The position numbers were made by a program, and so were the translations under genes. A model generated the notes under the pieces. It saw only the letters and a list, made by a program, of their open reading frames with translations, searched no databases and was not told where the DNA came from. This document shows positions 1 through 8,807 of a stretch of DNA of 64,000 bases, piece after piece. Position 1 is the first letter of the stretch, and the number at the start of each line of letters is the position of its first letter. The stretch covers positions 7,821-71,820 of the forward strand of contig JAEZHM010000134.1 in the NCBI GenBank assembly GCA_023416585.1. Direction: 5' to 3'. Source of the stretch: Bacillota bacterium (GTDB taxonomy: Bacteria > Bacillota > Clostridia > Christensenellales > Aristaeellaceae).

Positions 1-987
1 TTTTTGGTTGTGTTTGTTTTGTCGCTGCTCGCGTTTCTTGGCGATACCCGCATTGCATCCATTTCTATGTTTGCCGCGGCCATCGGTATTGCCGGACTGG
101 GATTTTCGCAAAGCTATGGTATATTGATATTGTTCCTGATGATTTTCAGCATGGGCCAGCATCTTTATATGCCGATTGCAAGCAGTATGGGCATGCATCT
201 TTCGAATCCCGAGAAATTCGGCGCAAGGCTTGCAAAATACAACGCATATAATCTTACTGCCTCCCTCTTGGGATATGGAATTGTCTGGGCTGGATTCAGA
301 TACTTAAATATATCCTATAAAGCGGCGTTTATCGTTGCGGCTTTTTTCTATTTGTTTGCCACATTCACATCTTTTCTAATGAAGAAGCAAGAGCCGTATC
401 ATAAAAACTTCAAACTTATTATACGGAAACGATATACACTCTATTATCTTCTGTGCATAGTCAACGGCGCACGTAAGCAAATTTTTCTCACGTTTGCTCC
501 ATGGGTTTTGATTCAGGTCTTTGGTGTAGGACCGGAGACGTTTGCATTATATGGTGTCATCATTGCACTGATCAGTATCCTTACCAGAACGCTTGTTGGA
601 AATGCTATTGATAAGCTGGGCGAACGCAAGGTCTTATCAATCGAGGCTGTTGTACTGTTTTTATTATGTATAGGATATTCCTTTGCTTCGAATATTTTCA
701 CCGCACCGGTGGCGGTTGCCGTAATCGCAGCTTGTTATATTATCGACAGTTCCACAAATGCTGTTGATATGGCAAGATCCACATACATGCGAAAAATCGC
801 CCTCTATCCCTCCGACATTACGCACACCCTCTCGCTGGGTATCACCGTTGATCATTTGGTATCTATGAGCATTCCGATTTTGGGCGGGTTTTTGTGGTCG
901 GCTTTCGGTTATCAAGCCGTGTTTATGTCCGCTGCAGTTATTGCTATCTCCAACTTTGTGTTGAGCATGAGAATACGCACTGAATAA
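1..987 (+). CDS. MFS transporter, C-terminal part (5' end outside window)
   Basis: The reading frame is open at the left edge, so the N-terminus is missing. The visible 327 or so residues are strongly hydrophobic, with about nine or ten membrane spans. A basic loop near residues 120-140 probably separates the two six-helix halves, and the motif DKLGERK follows a span, as in the cytoplasmic loops of major facilitator proteins. It should be a proton- or solute-coupled permease; the substrate cannot be read. The frame ends normally with TAA. The next genes lie on the other strand, so it is not part of the prophage operon. Confident of MFS, nothing finer. Confidence 0.7.
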   Translation, partial: FLVVFVLSLLAFLGDTRIASISMFAAAIGIAGLGFSQSYGILILFLMIFSMGQHLYMPIASSMGMHLSNPEKFGARLAKYNAYNLTASLLGYGIVWAGFRYLNISYKAAFIVAAFFYLFATFTSFLMKKQEPYHKNFKLIIRKRYTLYYLLCIVNGARKQIFLTFAPWVLIQVFGVGPETFALYGVIIALISILTRTLVGNAIDKLGERKVLSIEAVVLFLLCIGYSFASNIFTAPVAVAVIAACYIIDSSTNAVDMARSTYMRKIALYPSDITHTLSLGITVDHLVSMSIPILGGFLWSAFGYQAVFMSAAVIAISNFVLSMRIRTE

Positions 988-1023
988 AGAAGTTTTGGGT
1001 AGCCACAGGGACGGTACTATCAA

Positions 1024-1325
1024 TCAAAAAATCCCCTTTCGGGGCGGGAGAATTGCATCATCGGTATAACACATACCTAATTTTCCATAATTGTCCTCGT
1101 GAAATAAGGATGCGTCTTCCCCTGACCAGACAAGTGTGGAAGAAAAAGCTGCAGTTGCACGGGTCAAACAAACAAGTGGCGGGATAGAAAGAACAGCCAT
1201 TCTTGCATCAAGCTCATTGTTAAGAATGAGGTCCCCAAACCAGACGATCCCTCCAATTGTATTTAACTCCTGCCGGATATATCCCCGGTTTTCTTTTTGA
1301 CCTGACGCGATTTGTGCTTTGCATT
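1024..1325 (-). pseudogene. Fragment of an unrecognised gene
   Basis: The minus strand has about 100 open codons without an upstream start, ending at a TGA at 1024-1026. The translation has protein-like composition, with segments such as GGIVWFGDLIL and LGMCYTDDAILPP, so it is probably the tail of a decayed gene rather than noise. A stop lies just upstream near 1327. No family is recognised. It sits in the 437-base gap between the MFS gene and the diguanylate cyclase; the rest of that gap shows nothing else. Confidence 0.3.
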
Positions 1326-1424
1326 ATTTATAGTAGACGGTAGAAGTTTACATCTGCCCGATAAATTGGAATTTGTCTACTAAACAACCGCTAACCCAAA
1401 GGCTTATTCTTCCAAAATCTCGTT

Positions 1425-2492
1425 TTACCCCATATGTACTCTGTTTCGTCCTGCACGCTTTGCGGCATAAACAGCCTCATCTGCACGGGCAATTTCGCTC
1501 TCATAATTCTTAACTCGATTTTCGCCACAATAGGCAGCTCCGATGCTAACAGTGAGTTGATGTCCAGCTATGTCTGCACTTTGCACGGCAACTCGCAGGC
1601 TCTCGGCAATTGGTAACAGTTCTTTTTCACTGTATCCGTAAGCAAAAGCAATAAATTCTTCCCCTCCATAGCGATAGAAGCATAACCGGAAATTCTGCGT
1701 AAAATTTTTCAGTATTTCTCCAAATTGGTGTAGAGCTTCATCACCAGAAGCGTGACCGTAACTATCGTTGAATTCCTTAAAGTAATCAATATCAATCATA
1801 AATATTCCAGAAGGCTTTTCCGATTCCTCCGTTTCAAAATACGATAACGTTTCATACAACTTACGACGATTTAGTAGTCCTGTTAACACATCGGTATCCT
1901 TTTCAAAAATTAACAAACGTTTCGCTTCAAAGCTTTCTAAGCGAACCTTTACTATTGAATTTCCGAGATAACACCCAAGAATGGTAGCACACAGGCAGTT
2001 GATTGTATCGTCAAGCACATATTTTGGTTTAAGGTAAAACGCCAGTGCCGTATGAACCACCAACCAGAAGGCCAAAAAAAGCCTTGTCCGGCAGGGACGG
2101 TCAATGAAGCTTAGCGGCGTAAGAACTAACCCCACCAGCATGAATGTCGCCCTCATATTAGGTGAGTGAATGACACTAAGATAAATCGATAACAAAAGCA
2201 AGATTGAGAAGCTGGCATATAGTCCTACAAGCGTGTACTTTTTTATTTTTGAAAACTTATACAAAAAGAACAAAACGAAAAAGGACGAAAATGTCAGTAG
2301 GTAAGCGGGAATAGCATCAAGCTTTGAATAACTGAAGGGCACAGCCACTAGCGGCAGTAATATCAAAACCCACCCCATAAATAGCAATGTGCGTAGCACG
2401 CTTTCATTATACCCATCAACAGCCTTACGATTGTCAGATATAAGCTGTTTATAAGTTTTATCTTGATTCCAAAACTGGTTCCATTTATTCAT
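1425..2492 (-). CDS. Membrane-bound diguanylate cyclase (GGDEF domain)
   Basis: The protein of 355 residues has an N-terminal membrane region of about six or seven helices (residues 35-185), then a C-terminal GGDEF domain from about residue 200. The active-site loop is YGGEEF, preceded by the DxLTGLLNRR entry motif and the metal-binding FMIDIDYFK segment, all intact, so it should make cyclic di-GMP from two GTP at the membrane. No RxxD inhibitory site is evident just before the GGEEF loop. The ATG at 2492 is preferred over the GTG at 2501 because GGAG lies 8 bases upstream of it. It lies immediately past the end of the phage terminase gene and looks like host chromosome. Confidence 0.85.
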   Translation of the reverse strand: MNKWNQFWNQDKTYKQLISDNRKAVDGYNESVLRTLLFMGWVLILLPLVAVPFSYSKLDAIPAYLLTFSSFFVLFFLYKFSKIKKYTLVGLYASFSILLLLSIYLSVIHSPNMRATFMLVGLVLTPLSFIDRPCRTRLFLAFWLVVHTALAFYLKPKYVLDDTINCLCATILGCYLGNSIVKVRLESFEAKRLLIFEKDTDVLTGLLNRRKLYETLSYFETEESEKPSGIFMIDIDYFKEFNDSYGHASGDEALHQFGEILKNFTQNFRLCFYRYGGEEFIAFAYGYSEKELLPIAESLRVAVQSADIAGHQLTVSIGAAYCGENRVKNYESEIARADEAVYAAKRAGRNRVHMG

Positions 2493-2607
2493 ACCATCCA
2501 CTCCAAACGGGTTGTAAACAGATATTGTAACCCATCACATAAATTCCTGTTTGTCGTGCTATACAACTTAAGTAATATCTTATAACAAACAAGGTAAAAG
2601 AGCAAGC

Positions 2608-4206
2608 TTAAAGCATCAGTAATCCGCGTTCGTCATACACGGAACCGCTGCTGCCCTCATGCCGTATCGCCCTATCCAGCGCCATGATGGTGGCAATGGC
2701 TCCGTCAATTTTCTCCGTGGATTTTTCCTTGTCGGCCTTAACGTTCCCTGCAGGGTCGGTACGGACGGTGACATTGTCCATCATCCAACGCAGGATGGGA
2801 TGGCCGCCATGGGCTAGCTTCTGTTCCAGTGTGAGTTTCATAAGTTCTTTCGTTGGGGGGCTCATATCCTTAAAGCCCTGTCCAAAGGGAACAACCGTAA
2901 AGCCAAGGCCCTCCAGGTTCTGCGTCATTTGTATAGCGCCCCAGCGGTCAAAGGCAATCTCCCGTATGTCGTACTGTGTCCTCAGTGTTTCAATGAACTG
3001 TTCAATGAAGCCATAATGGACAACATTGCCATCGGTTGTTTGCAGGAAGCCCTGTTGCTTCCAGATATCATACGGTACATGATCCCTCCGAACTCGGAGA
3101 TCCACATTGTCCTCTGGTATCCAGAAGAATGGGAGGATCGTATATTTATCGTCTTCATCAATAGGCGGGAAAACCAGAACGAAAGCGGTGATATCCGTAG
3201 TGGAGGATAGGTCAAGGCCGCCATAGCATAGGCGGCCTCGAAGCAGAGCAGGATTGACTGGATAGCTGCACGCATCCCATTTCTCCATGGGCATCCAGCG
3301 AACGGACTGTTTCACCCATTGGTTCAGCCGCAATTGACGAAACAAGTTTTCTTCGGCTGGGTTATGCCGGGCACTTTCACAGGCAGCATGCAGTTTTTCA
3401 ATATCCACTGTAATGCCCAATGAGGGGTTGGCTTTTGCCCACACCTTCGGGTCCGTCCAGTCATCATCCTCATTCGCGCCATAGATGACCGGATAGAAGG
3501 TCCGGTCTATCTTCCGGCCTGACAGGATATCCTTTGCTTTTTGATGCACCTCATAGCAGATGGAATGGGGATCATTGCCTGCCGTGGTAATGAGGAAGTA
3601 GAGGGGCTGTTTCCGGGCGTCGCCTGAACCGTGAGTCATTACATCATAAAGCTGGCGGCCAGGCTGGGCGTGCAGCTCGTCGAACACGACGCCGTGCACG
3701 TTCAGGCCATGCTTGGTATACGCCTCGGCGGACAGCACCTGATAGAAGCTGCCCAAAGGCTTGTAGATCAAGCGCTTTTGGGAGAGAACGGGCTTGATCC
3801 GGGCCTTGAGCGCCGGGCATTGCTCCACCATATCGACAGCCACATCAAACACGATAGAGGCCTGCTGCCGATCGGAGGCACAGCCGTATACCTCGCCGCC
3901 GTGCTCATAGTCGCCGCAGGTAAGCAAAAGGGCAATGGCGGCGGCAAGCTCGGATTTCCCCTGCTTCTTGGCAATCTCGATATAGGCGGTATTGAACTGG
4001 CGGTATCCGTTGGGCTTCATGATACCGAAAACGTCCCGGATGATCTGCTCCTGCCAGTCGATCAGTTCAAAAGGCTGGCCATACCATTCACCTTTTGTAT
4101 GATTGAGGCAACCGATGAACGAAATTGCGGCATCGGCGATGGCTTTGTTATACACCGACCCTTCCGCTTTGAAGGCGGTAGGTTTATACCGCTTGAGCTT
4201 GCGCAT
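2608..4206 (-). CDS. terL: Phage terminase large subunit
   Basis: This 532-residue protein is the packaging motor: ATPase plus nuclease that cuts concatemeric DNA and pumps it into proheads. Visible motifs are a Walker A-like segment AKKQGKSE near residue 80, a Walker B region VVFDELHAQ near 170, and an RNase H-type nuclease domain opening with GGLDLSSTTD near 325. A second acidic site AFDRWG lies near 420. Length and domain order fit full-length enzymes of the type that pairs with P27-family small subunits. It is the last gene of the minus-strand phage operon. A portal gene would be expected next but a diguanylate cyclase follows. Confidence 0.9.
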   Translation of the reverse strand: MRKLKRYKPTAFKAEGSVYNKAIADAAISFIGCLNHTKGEWYGQPFELIDWQEQIIRDVFGIMKPNGYRQFNTAYIEIAKKQGKSELAAAIALLLTCGDYEHGGEVYGCASDRQQASIVFDVAVDMVEQCPALKARIKPVLSQKRLIYKPLGSFYQVLSAEAYTKHGLNVHGVVFDELHAQPGRQLYDVMTHGSGDARKQPLYFLITTAGNDPHSICYEVHQKAKDILSGRKIDRTFYPVIYGANEDDDWTDPKVWAKANPSLGITVDIEKLHAACESARHNPAEENLFRQLRLNQWVKQSVRWMPMEKWDACSYPVNPALLRGRLCYGGLDLSSTTDITAFVLVFPPIDEDDKYTILPFFWIPEDNVDLRVRRDHVPYDIWKQQGFLQTTDGNVVHYGFIEQFIETLRTQYDIREIAFDRWGAIQMTQNLEGLGFTVVPFGQGFKDMSPPTKELMKLTLEQKLAHGGHPILRWMMDNVTVRTDPAGNVKADKEKSTEKIDGAIATIMALDRAIRHEGSSGSVYDERGLLML

Positions 4207-4276
4207 GACTGCCTCCTCTCGTATGATATAGCACGAAAAAAGCTCCTTGCGGAGCTCTCAGTATGTGTTGCTTCCA

Positions 4277-4567
4277 TTAATATTCGCTGGGGAACAGCGC
4301 AGTCGTCACGCTGTGGTCCCATTCAGTGATAATCCATAACCGCCATTCGGGATGATCTGCATGCTCGTACGCCGCGAACAGGCGGTTGTCGTTATGCTGG
4401 AGGGCTTCTTCGTTTTGCTGTTTGTCTGCATCGCACATTTCGCCCCAATCGCATGCAACGAACCGTGTAAAGCACCGGTGCAGGAATTTGGAGAATTCCT
4501 TGTTATCCGCCATGAGACTATTTACGCCGCAGGTTATGCATACCTTTCCGAGTTTAAACCTTGCCAT
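4277..4567 (-). CDS. Small conserved phage/mobile-element protein
   Basis: The product has 96 residues, is acidic, and contains CDWGEMC and a C-terminal SVTTALFPSEY. This layout (basic start MARFKLGKV, central DWG, end SVTT.LFP.EY) recurs in small proteins of plasmids and phages of Gram-positive bacteria. They are often mislabelled in databases and have no established function. It lies between the methylase and the large terminase in the same minus-strand operon. A ribosome binding site AAAGGGG lies just upstream. Real gene with good confidence; function unknown. Confidence 0.6.
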   Translation of the reverse strand: MARFKLGKVCITCGVNSLMADNKEFSKFLHRCFTRFVACDWGEMCDADKQQNEEALQHNDNRLFAAYEHADHPEWRLWIITEWDHSVTTALFPSEY

Positions 4568-4653
4568 GGTGCCACCCCTTTCAAATTGTGTGGACAGCTT
4601 ACTCTGGAAGGTTTTTTAAAGAAAGGCCTGAATTGCTTTTCCTGCTCAGGCTT

Positions 4654-5943
4654 TTATAACATCACAGCCGTTTCCCCAGTGAATTGCTCCCAGCGTTTGA
4701 TGATCAGGTCGCAATTTTCCGGGTCAGCCTCCATGGCATAGCAGCGCCGCCCGCTTTGCTCGGCAGCTATGAGCGTCGTACCGGTCCCGGCAAAGGGATC
4801 GGCCACCAGCCCGTTCACGTCCGAATGCATTTTGAGGCAGCGCCAGGGAAGCTCTACCGGCAGCGTGGCGGCATTTTTCCCGGAACGTGCAGCCGCGATC
4901 TCCCATATGCCCGCATACCCCCAGTTCCTGCGTTCCTCCTTGGTTAGCCTGCGGACGAACTGGAAGCTATGGGCGGCGAACGCCGAGACCCAGGCATATT
5001 CTTGATCGTTGTAGGCATCCTGCTCCTGTCCGGCAAAAGCCGCAACGTATTCGTACTCGGGCATGGGCTTGTTGCTGGCCAGGTGAAGGGTGCCAGCACC
5101 CATCCTGGGGCCTTGCTTTTTCCAGACGCGCACCCAAAGGGGACGATAGTTGCAATCGGCAAAAAGCTTCATGCTCATAAAGCCGGTAGGCTCAATGAAT
5201 TGGGAGCCGGTATGGAACAAGTCACTCATGTTCCAGCAGATGATATCGGCATGCCTGCATACGTTTCGGACCGCCGCTTCCATGGCATCCAGCCAAGGCG
5301 CTATGCCATCCTTGGCATAATCCTTTGCGGGGACGGAGGGAGGTGCCGTAACGGCGCATTGAGCGTGAGTACCATCTATGAGCCGGGTGAAATCATCAGC
5401 GGAAGCGGGATCGCCGCACATGAGCCGGTGATTCCCAAGCTGCCAGATGGTTCCTCTCCGGGAAACCGCGCCGCCGGACGCTGCTATGTCCTTTTTGGCC
5501 TGTTCTTCATCGAAATCATCCTCCACGGCATCCTTGGAGTAGAACTTGTTCATGAGAGCGTCCACTTCCTGGGGATCAAAGCCGGTGAGGGATACATCAA
5601 ACGCCGATGCGTCCAGGTCCGCCATAAGCGAGGCCAGCCTGCCCTCGTCCCAATCGCCCTGGATTTTGTTGAGGGCGATGTTCAGCGCCTTTTCCCTTTG
5701 GAGGTCAAGATCAACCATAACACAGTCGATCTCCGTTTGCCCCATTCCCAGCAATACCTTGAGGCGCTGATGCCCGCCGACCACATTGCCGGTCTGGGTA
5801 TTCCAAATGACCGGCTCCACATACCCAAACTCCAGAATGGAGCGTTTTAGCTTTTCATACTCCTTGTCCCCCGGCTTCAGGTCTTTCCGGGGGTTATAAG
5901 CCGCCGGGTTGAGCAGCGCGGCACTAATCTTTTGAATGTTCAT
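4654..5943 (-). CDS. ParB-like nuclease domain fused to DNA methyltransferase
   Basis: The product has about 429 residues from the ATG at 5943, which follows AGGAGAAGTGT. Residues 1-110 are a ParB/Srx-like domain (YNPRKDL, GNVVGGHQRLKVL). The rest is an N6-adenine/N4-cytosine type methyltransferase, with the AdoMet-binding motif PFAGTGTT near the C-terminus. The catalytic motif, normally S/DPPY, reads APPS here, so activity is doubtful. Phages use such proteins to modify their own DNA against restriction. The two Mom-like genes and another ParB-like gene lie directly upstream, forming a DNA-modification block between the terminase genes. Confidence 0.8.
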   Translation of the reverse strand: MNIQKISAALLNPAAYNPRKDLKPGDKEYEKLKRSILEFGYVEPVIWNTQTGNVVGGHQRLKVLLGMGQTEIDCVMVDLDLQREKALNIALNKIQGDWDEGRLASLMADLDASAFDVSLTGFDPQEVDALMNKFYSKDAVEDDFDEEQAKKDIAASGGAVSRRGTIWQLGNHRLMCGDPASADDFTRLIDGTHAQCAVTAPPSVPAKDYAKDGIAPWLDAMEAAVRNVCRHADIICWNMSDLFHTGSQFIEPTGFMSMKLFADCNYRPLWVRVWKKQGPRMGAGTLHLASNKPMPEYEYVAAFAGQEQDAYNDQEYAWVSAFAAHSFQFVRRLTKEERRNWGYAGIWEIAAARSGKNAATLPVELPWRCLKMHSDVNGLVADPFAGTGTTLIAAEQSGRRCYAMEADPENCDLIIKRWEQFTGETAVML

Positions 5944-6058
5944 ACACTTCTCCTGTTTTTCAATGCAAAAATGGAGCGCGGAGAACGGTGCCGCCCCGTC
6001 GCTTCCCACCGGCAGGTGGGCGGTCTGCTGTTAACCCATCCGCGCAAAAAAACGCCGG

Positions 6059-6802
6059 TCATTCCGGCATGGATTGGTGGCGCTCCGCCTGGGTGATCTT
6101 TTCCCCTTTGTACATGCCCGCTCCCAGCTCGTCTATGCGGGAAAACGGAATCTCCGGCACAGTCAGCCATGCACGGCAGGATGGGTCGAGGAAATAGACA
6201 TATCGTAGCTGCCAGCCGTCCAACAGCTTTGCCCCGGTCGCTTCCAGGAAGGTTTTCCAGGCAAACCGCCCGTTGGTGAAGTCAAAGTAGCATTTGCCGC
6301 CCAGTTCCTTGCGGGGTAGGGCCGGATTGCTGGAAAGCGTCATTTTGTGAATCCTTGTTCCATCCGGCAATATACACAGGGCTTCGTTCGGTTTGATGCC
6401 TGTAAGTACGAAATTTGCGGCGCGGTAGATCGTCTCGTCCCCACAGGAGCAGGCGTCAGCGAACGATACCACCCATTTCACCTGGGGCGCATGCCTGCGG
6501 ATCATCCGCAGGCTCAAGGCGATTGCGCGGCTTTCGGAATTCCTGGGCAATACGCTGTCAAACGCCATGCGGTTAAGTTCCATGAACTCATTCCAGCCGG
6601 TATCCTTTACAAGGCCAATAAGCTGCTGCTTGTTCATGCTGGGACCGTAACTCATGACGCCATGAAGCCGCCCGTCCAGGAAGACGCCAAAATGAAGCTT
6701 GGAATTGCTGACCACCTGACCGGAGTAATGATGTGCCCGGACAAATGGATTAGCGATATTTCCGGGTATGACCTTGAGCCCGATATCCTTAGCCCGGCCC
6801 AT
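6059..6802 (-). CDS. Mom-like DNA modification protein, downstream paralogue
   Basis: The product has 247 residues. The ATG at 6802 is chosen because it gives the MGRAKDI start that matches the paralogue (MGRAKEI), and it overlaps that gene by 14 bases. The pattern HHYSG ... FGVFLDG.LHGVMSYG ... ELNRMAFDS ... SFADACSCGD.TIYRA.NFVLTG resembles phage Mu Mom. Mom is a GNAT-fold enzyme that adds a carbamoylmethyl group to adenine and so shields phage DNA from restriction. It is about 60-65 percent identical by eye to its neighbour. That it modifies DNA is inferred from family resemblance and from the adjacent methylase and ParB genes. Confidence 0.75.
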   Translation of the reverse strand: MGRAKDIGLKVIPGNIANPFVRAHHYSGQVVSNSKLHFGVFLDGRLHGVMSYGPSMNKQQLIGLVKDTGWNEFMELNRMAFDSVLPRNSESRAIALSLRMIRRHAPQVKWVVSFADACSCGDETIYRAANFVLTGIKPNEALCILPDGTRIHKMTLSSNPALPRKELGGKCYFDFTNGRFAWKTFLEATGAKLLDGWQLRYVYFLDPSCRAWLTVPEIPFSRIDELGAGMYKGEKITQAERHQSMPE

Positions 6803-7559
6803 TTTCCACACCAGCCTCCGGAGTCGTGATTGCGTGCCGGGCAGCCTGGGTGACTTTCTCACCCTTGTACATGCCCGCCCCCAGCTCGTCGATTTTTGAA
6901 AAGGGTATGATGGGAACCGTCAGCCGCTCCCGGTAAGCCGGGTCAATGAAGTACATATACCGAAGCTGATAGCCGGGGATGGGCTTTGCCCCCACATGCT
7001 CCAGGTACTTATTGAAGTTGTAGGTGCCGCCGGTCACGTCGAAAAACGTAAGCCCGCCCAATTCCTTGCGCGGCGTGGTGGGGTTTGACGCCAGCGTCAT
7101 TTTGTGGATACGGGTGCCGTCCGGCAGCTCCGCAAGGTTCAGGTTTTCCTTGATACCGGTTAAAACAAAATTTGAAGCCCGGTAAATGGTGCCGTCCCCG
7201 CAGGAGCAGGCATCCGCGAAAGATATGATCCATTTAACCTGCGGCGCATGCTTCTTTATGAGCCTGATGCTCATGGCAATGGCGCGGCTTTCGCTGTTCC
7301 GTGGAAGCACGCTGTCAAAGGCCATGCGGTTCAATTCCAGGAATTCATTCCAGCCGGTGCCCTCCACCAGCCCGATGATCTTTGATTTGTCCAGGCTCGG
7401 ACCGTAAGACATGACGCCGTGGAGCTGGCTGTCCAGGAAAACGCCGAAATGGAGCTTGGAATTGTTTACGACCTTGCCGGAATAGTGATGGGCTTTTATG
7501 AAGGGTAAGGCCACCTTGGACGGGATCACCTTCATAACAATTTCTTTTGCACGGCCCAT
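6789..7559 (-). CDS. Mom-like DNA modification protein, upstream paralogue
   Basis: This 256-residue protein shares all motifs of the next gene downstream: KAHHYSGKVV near residue 20, FGVFLDSQLHGVMSYG, GWNEFLELNRMAFDSVLPRNSESRA, and SFADACSCGDGTIYRASNFVLTG. These correspond in order to the conserved blocks of Mu Mom. The start overlaps the end of the ParB-like gene by 28 bases and follows AGGTGG, so translation is likely coupled. Two full-length copies in tandem are unusual. They could modify different sites, work as a heterodimer, or be a recent duplication. None of the key blocks looks broken. Confidence 0.75.
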   Translation of the reverse strand: MGRAKEIVMKVIPSKVALPFIKAHHYSGKVVNNSKLHFGVFLDSQLHGVMSYGPSLDKSKIIGLVEGTGWNEFLELNRMAFDSVLPRNSESRAIAMSIRLIKKHAPQVKWIISFADACSCGDGTIYRASNFVLTGIKENLNLAELPDGTRIHKMTLASNPTTPRKELGGLTFFDVTGGTYNFNKYLEHVGAKPIPGYQLRYMYFIDPAYRERLTVPIIPFSKIDELGAGMYKGEKVTQAARHAITTPEAGVENGPG

Positions 7560-8119
7560 TGCCTCACCACCTCATAAATCCCGTTGCCGTTCTTGTTTTC
7601 ATTGCCGAAGGTTTCCGCGACTTCCCCGTTGGCGTAGACATGGGCAATGGCCGCATGGAGCAGTTCGGCCTGCTTGTCATGGAGCGTCAGGGAAATCTGC
7701 TGGAACGGCTTTTTGCCGCCGTCATCCAGCGTGAATTCCTCGCCAAAATCCTCGTCCGACACGGCTTCAAATCCGAAGGCGCTCATGTCCATGGCGATAT
7801 CCGCCAATTCCAAAGGCAGCAAATCCACGTCCCATTTCGCCATCTCGCCAACCTTGTTGTCCGCCAGCCGGAAAGCCTTGATTTGGTCCTCTGTCAATTC
7901 GTCCGCCACCACGCAGGGAACGGTTTTCATGCCCAGGCGCTGCGCCGCCTTGAACCTTGTGTGCCCAGCGACGATAACATGTTCCCGGTCGATCACCAGC
8001 GGCACCAGAAAGCCGAACTGCCGGATGCTGGCGGCAACGGCATCCACGGCGTTGTCGTTTTTCCGTGGATTCTTTTCATAGGGGTGGACATCCGAAAGCG
8101 GCAAAGAGAGGATGTTCAT
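7532..8119 (-). CDS. ParB/Srx-like nuclease domain protein
   Basis: The product has 195 residues starting at MNILSLPLSDVHPYEKNPRKND; the ATG at 8119 gives the usual ParB N-terminus. The GHTRF motif within VIVAGHTRFKAAQRLG corresponds to the ParB box, and FRLADNKVGEMAKWD follows as in phage ParB proteins linked to methylases. The C-terminal part (DDGGKKPFQQISLTLHDKQAELLHAAI) is a small domain seen in stand-alone phage ParB-like proteins. It probably acts as a DNA-binding or nucleotide-using partner of the modification genes it overlaps. Exact function unknown. Confidence 0.75.
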   Translation of the reverse strand: MNILSLPLSDVHPYEKNPRKNDNAVDAVAASIRQFGFLVPLVIDREHVIVAGHTRFKAAQRLGMKTVPCVVADELTEDQIKAFRLADNKVGEMAKWDVDLLPLELADIAMDMSAFGFEAVSDEDFGEEFTLDDGGKKPFQQISLTLHDKQAELLHAAIAHVYANGEVAETFGNENKNGNGIYEVVRQWAVQKKLL

Positions 8120-8141
8120 AGCCACGCTCCAAACATAAGCT

Positions 8142-8684
8142 TTAGGAACCACGCCGCGCGTTCAGCAGGCGCTCCATCATATCGTCATGAGGCGTTTTGC
8201 CCTTATAATCCGAAGTGCAGTTCTCCCGTACCACCTGGAAAATCTGATACCAGAGGTTGTTGGCCTGCTTGCCGAAGGACTGGCTCATGGCGACATACGG
8301 GGAGGGGATGGCGTTGCCGGTGGTGGGATGCTTGGCTAGGAAGCCATATTCGGTGATGCATTCCTCGCATTGAATCCAGCGGCTGATGGCCATAGCGTAC
8401 TGCTCCAGAAGCTGGGGCGGTACGAGGCTGGCGCATCTGCGTTCCTGAAGCCACGTCCAGGTACTGCGGTAGATATCCGCCGCCATAAGCTCCTTGCCGT
8501 TTTTTTGCCTGGAGGCCAGATAGTCCCTTGGCGGCGGCATGGTTTCCCCGGTAAGGTCGGCGGTGTTGGGGAACTCCAGCACCGTGAGCTTGCGTTTGCC
8601 CGGATTGCCTTCCAGGAGATTATCCGTCAGCGCCTTTTTCTTTTTGCCAGCGCCGATCCGCGCGCCGCCATGTCCGTTTGCCAT
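8142..8684 (-). CDS. terS: Phage terminase small subunit, P27 family
   Basis: The product has 180 residues from the ATG at 8684, placed by the ribosome binding site AGGAGGTGACGGT. It begins with a Gly/Lys-rich segment (GHGGARIGAGKKKK), then helices with YRSTWTWLQ, LLEQYAMAISRWIQCEE, and the typical P27 end including SPYVAMSQSFGKQANNLW. This subunit recognises the packaging site on phage DNA and loads the large subunit. In most phages of this type the large subunit comes directly after it. Here about 4 kb of modification genes separate them. Confidence 0.8.
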   Translation of the reverse strand: MANGHGGARIGAGKKKKALTDNLLEGNPGKRKLTVLEFPNTADLTGETMPPPRDYLASRQKNGKELMAADIYRSTWTWLQERRCASLVPPQLLEQYAMAISRWIQCEECITEYGFLAKHPTTGNAIPSPYVAMSQSFGKQANNLWYQIFQVVRENCTSDYKGKTPHDDMMERLLNARRGS

Positions 8685-8807
8685 ACCGTCACCTCCTGTC
8701 ATGAAAATTTCCGGGGCTATACCCCAACTTGAAAACGCGAAAATTAACGTAATTGGGGACGCCCGTACGTGAGTGGATAAAACTGGAGATTTGAGAGGGC
8801 ATACCCC

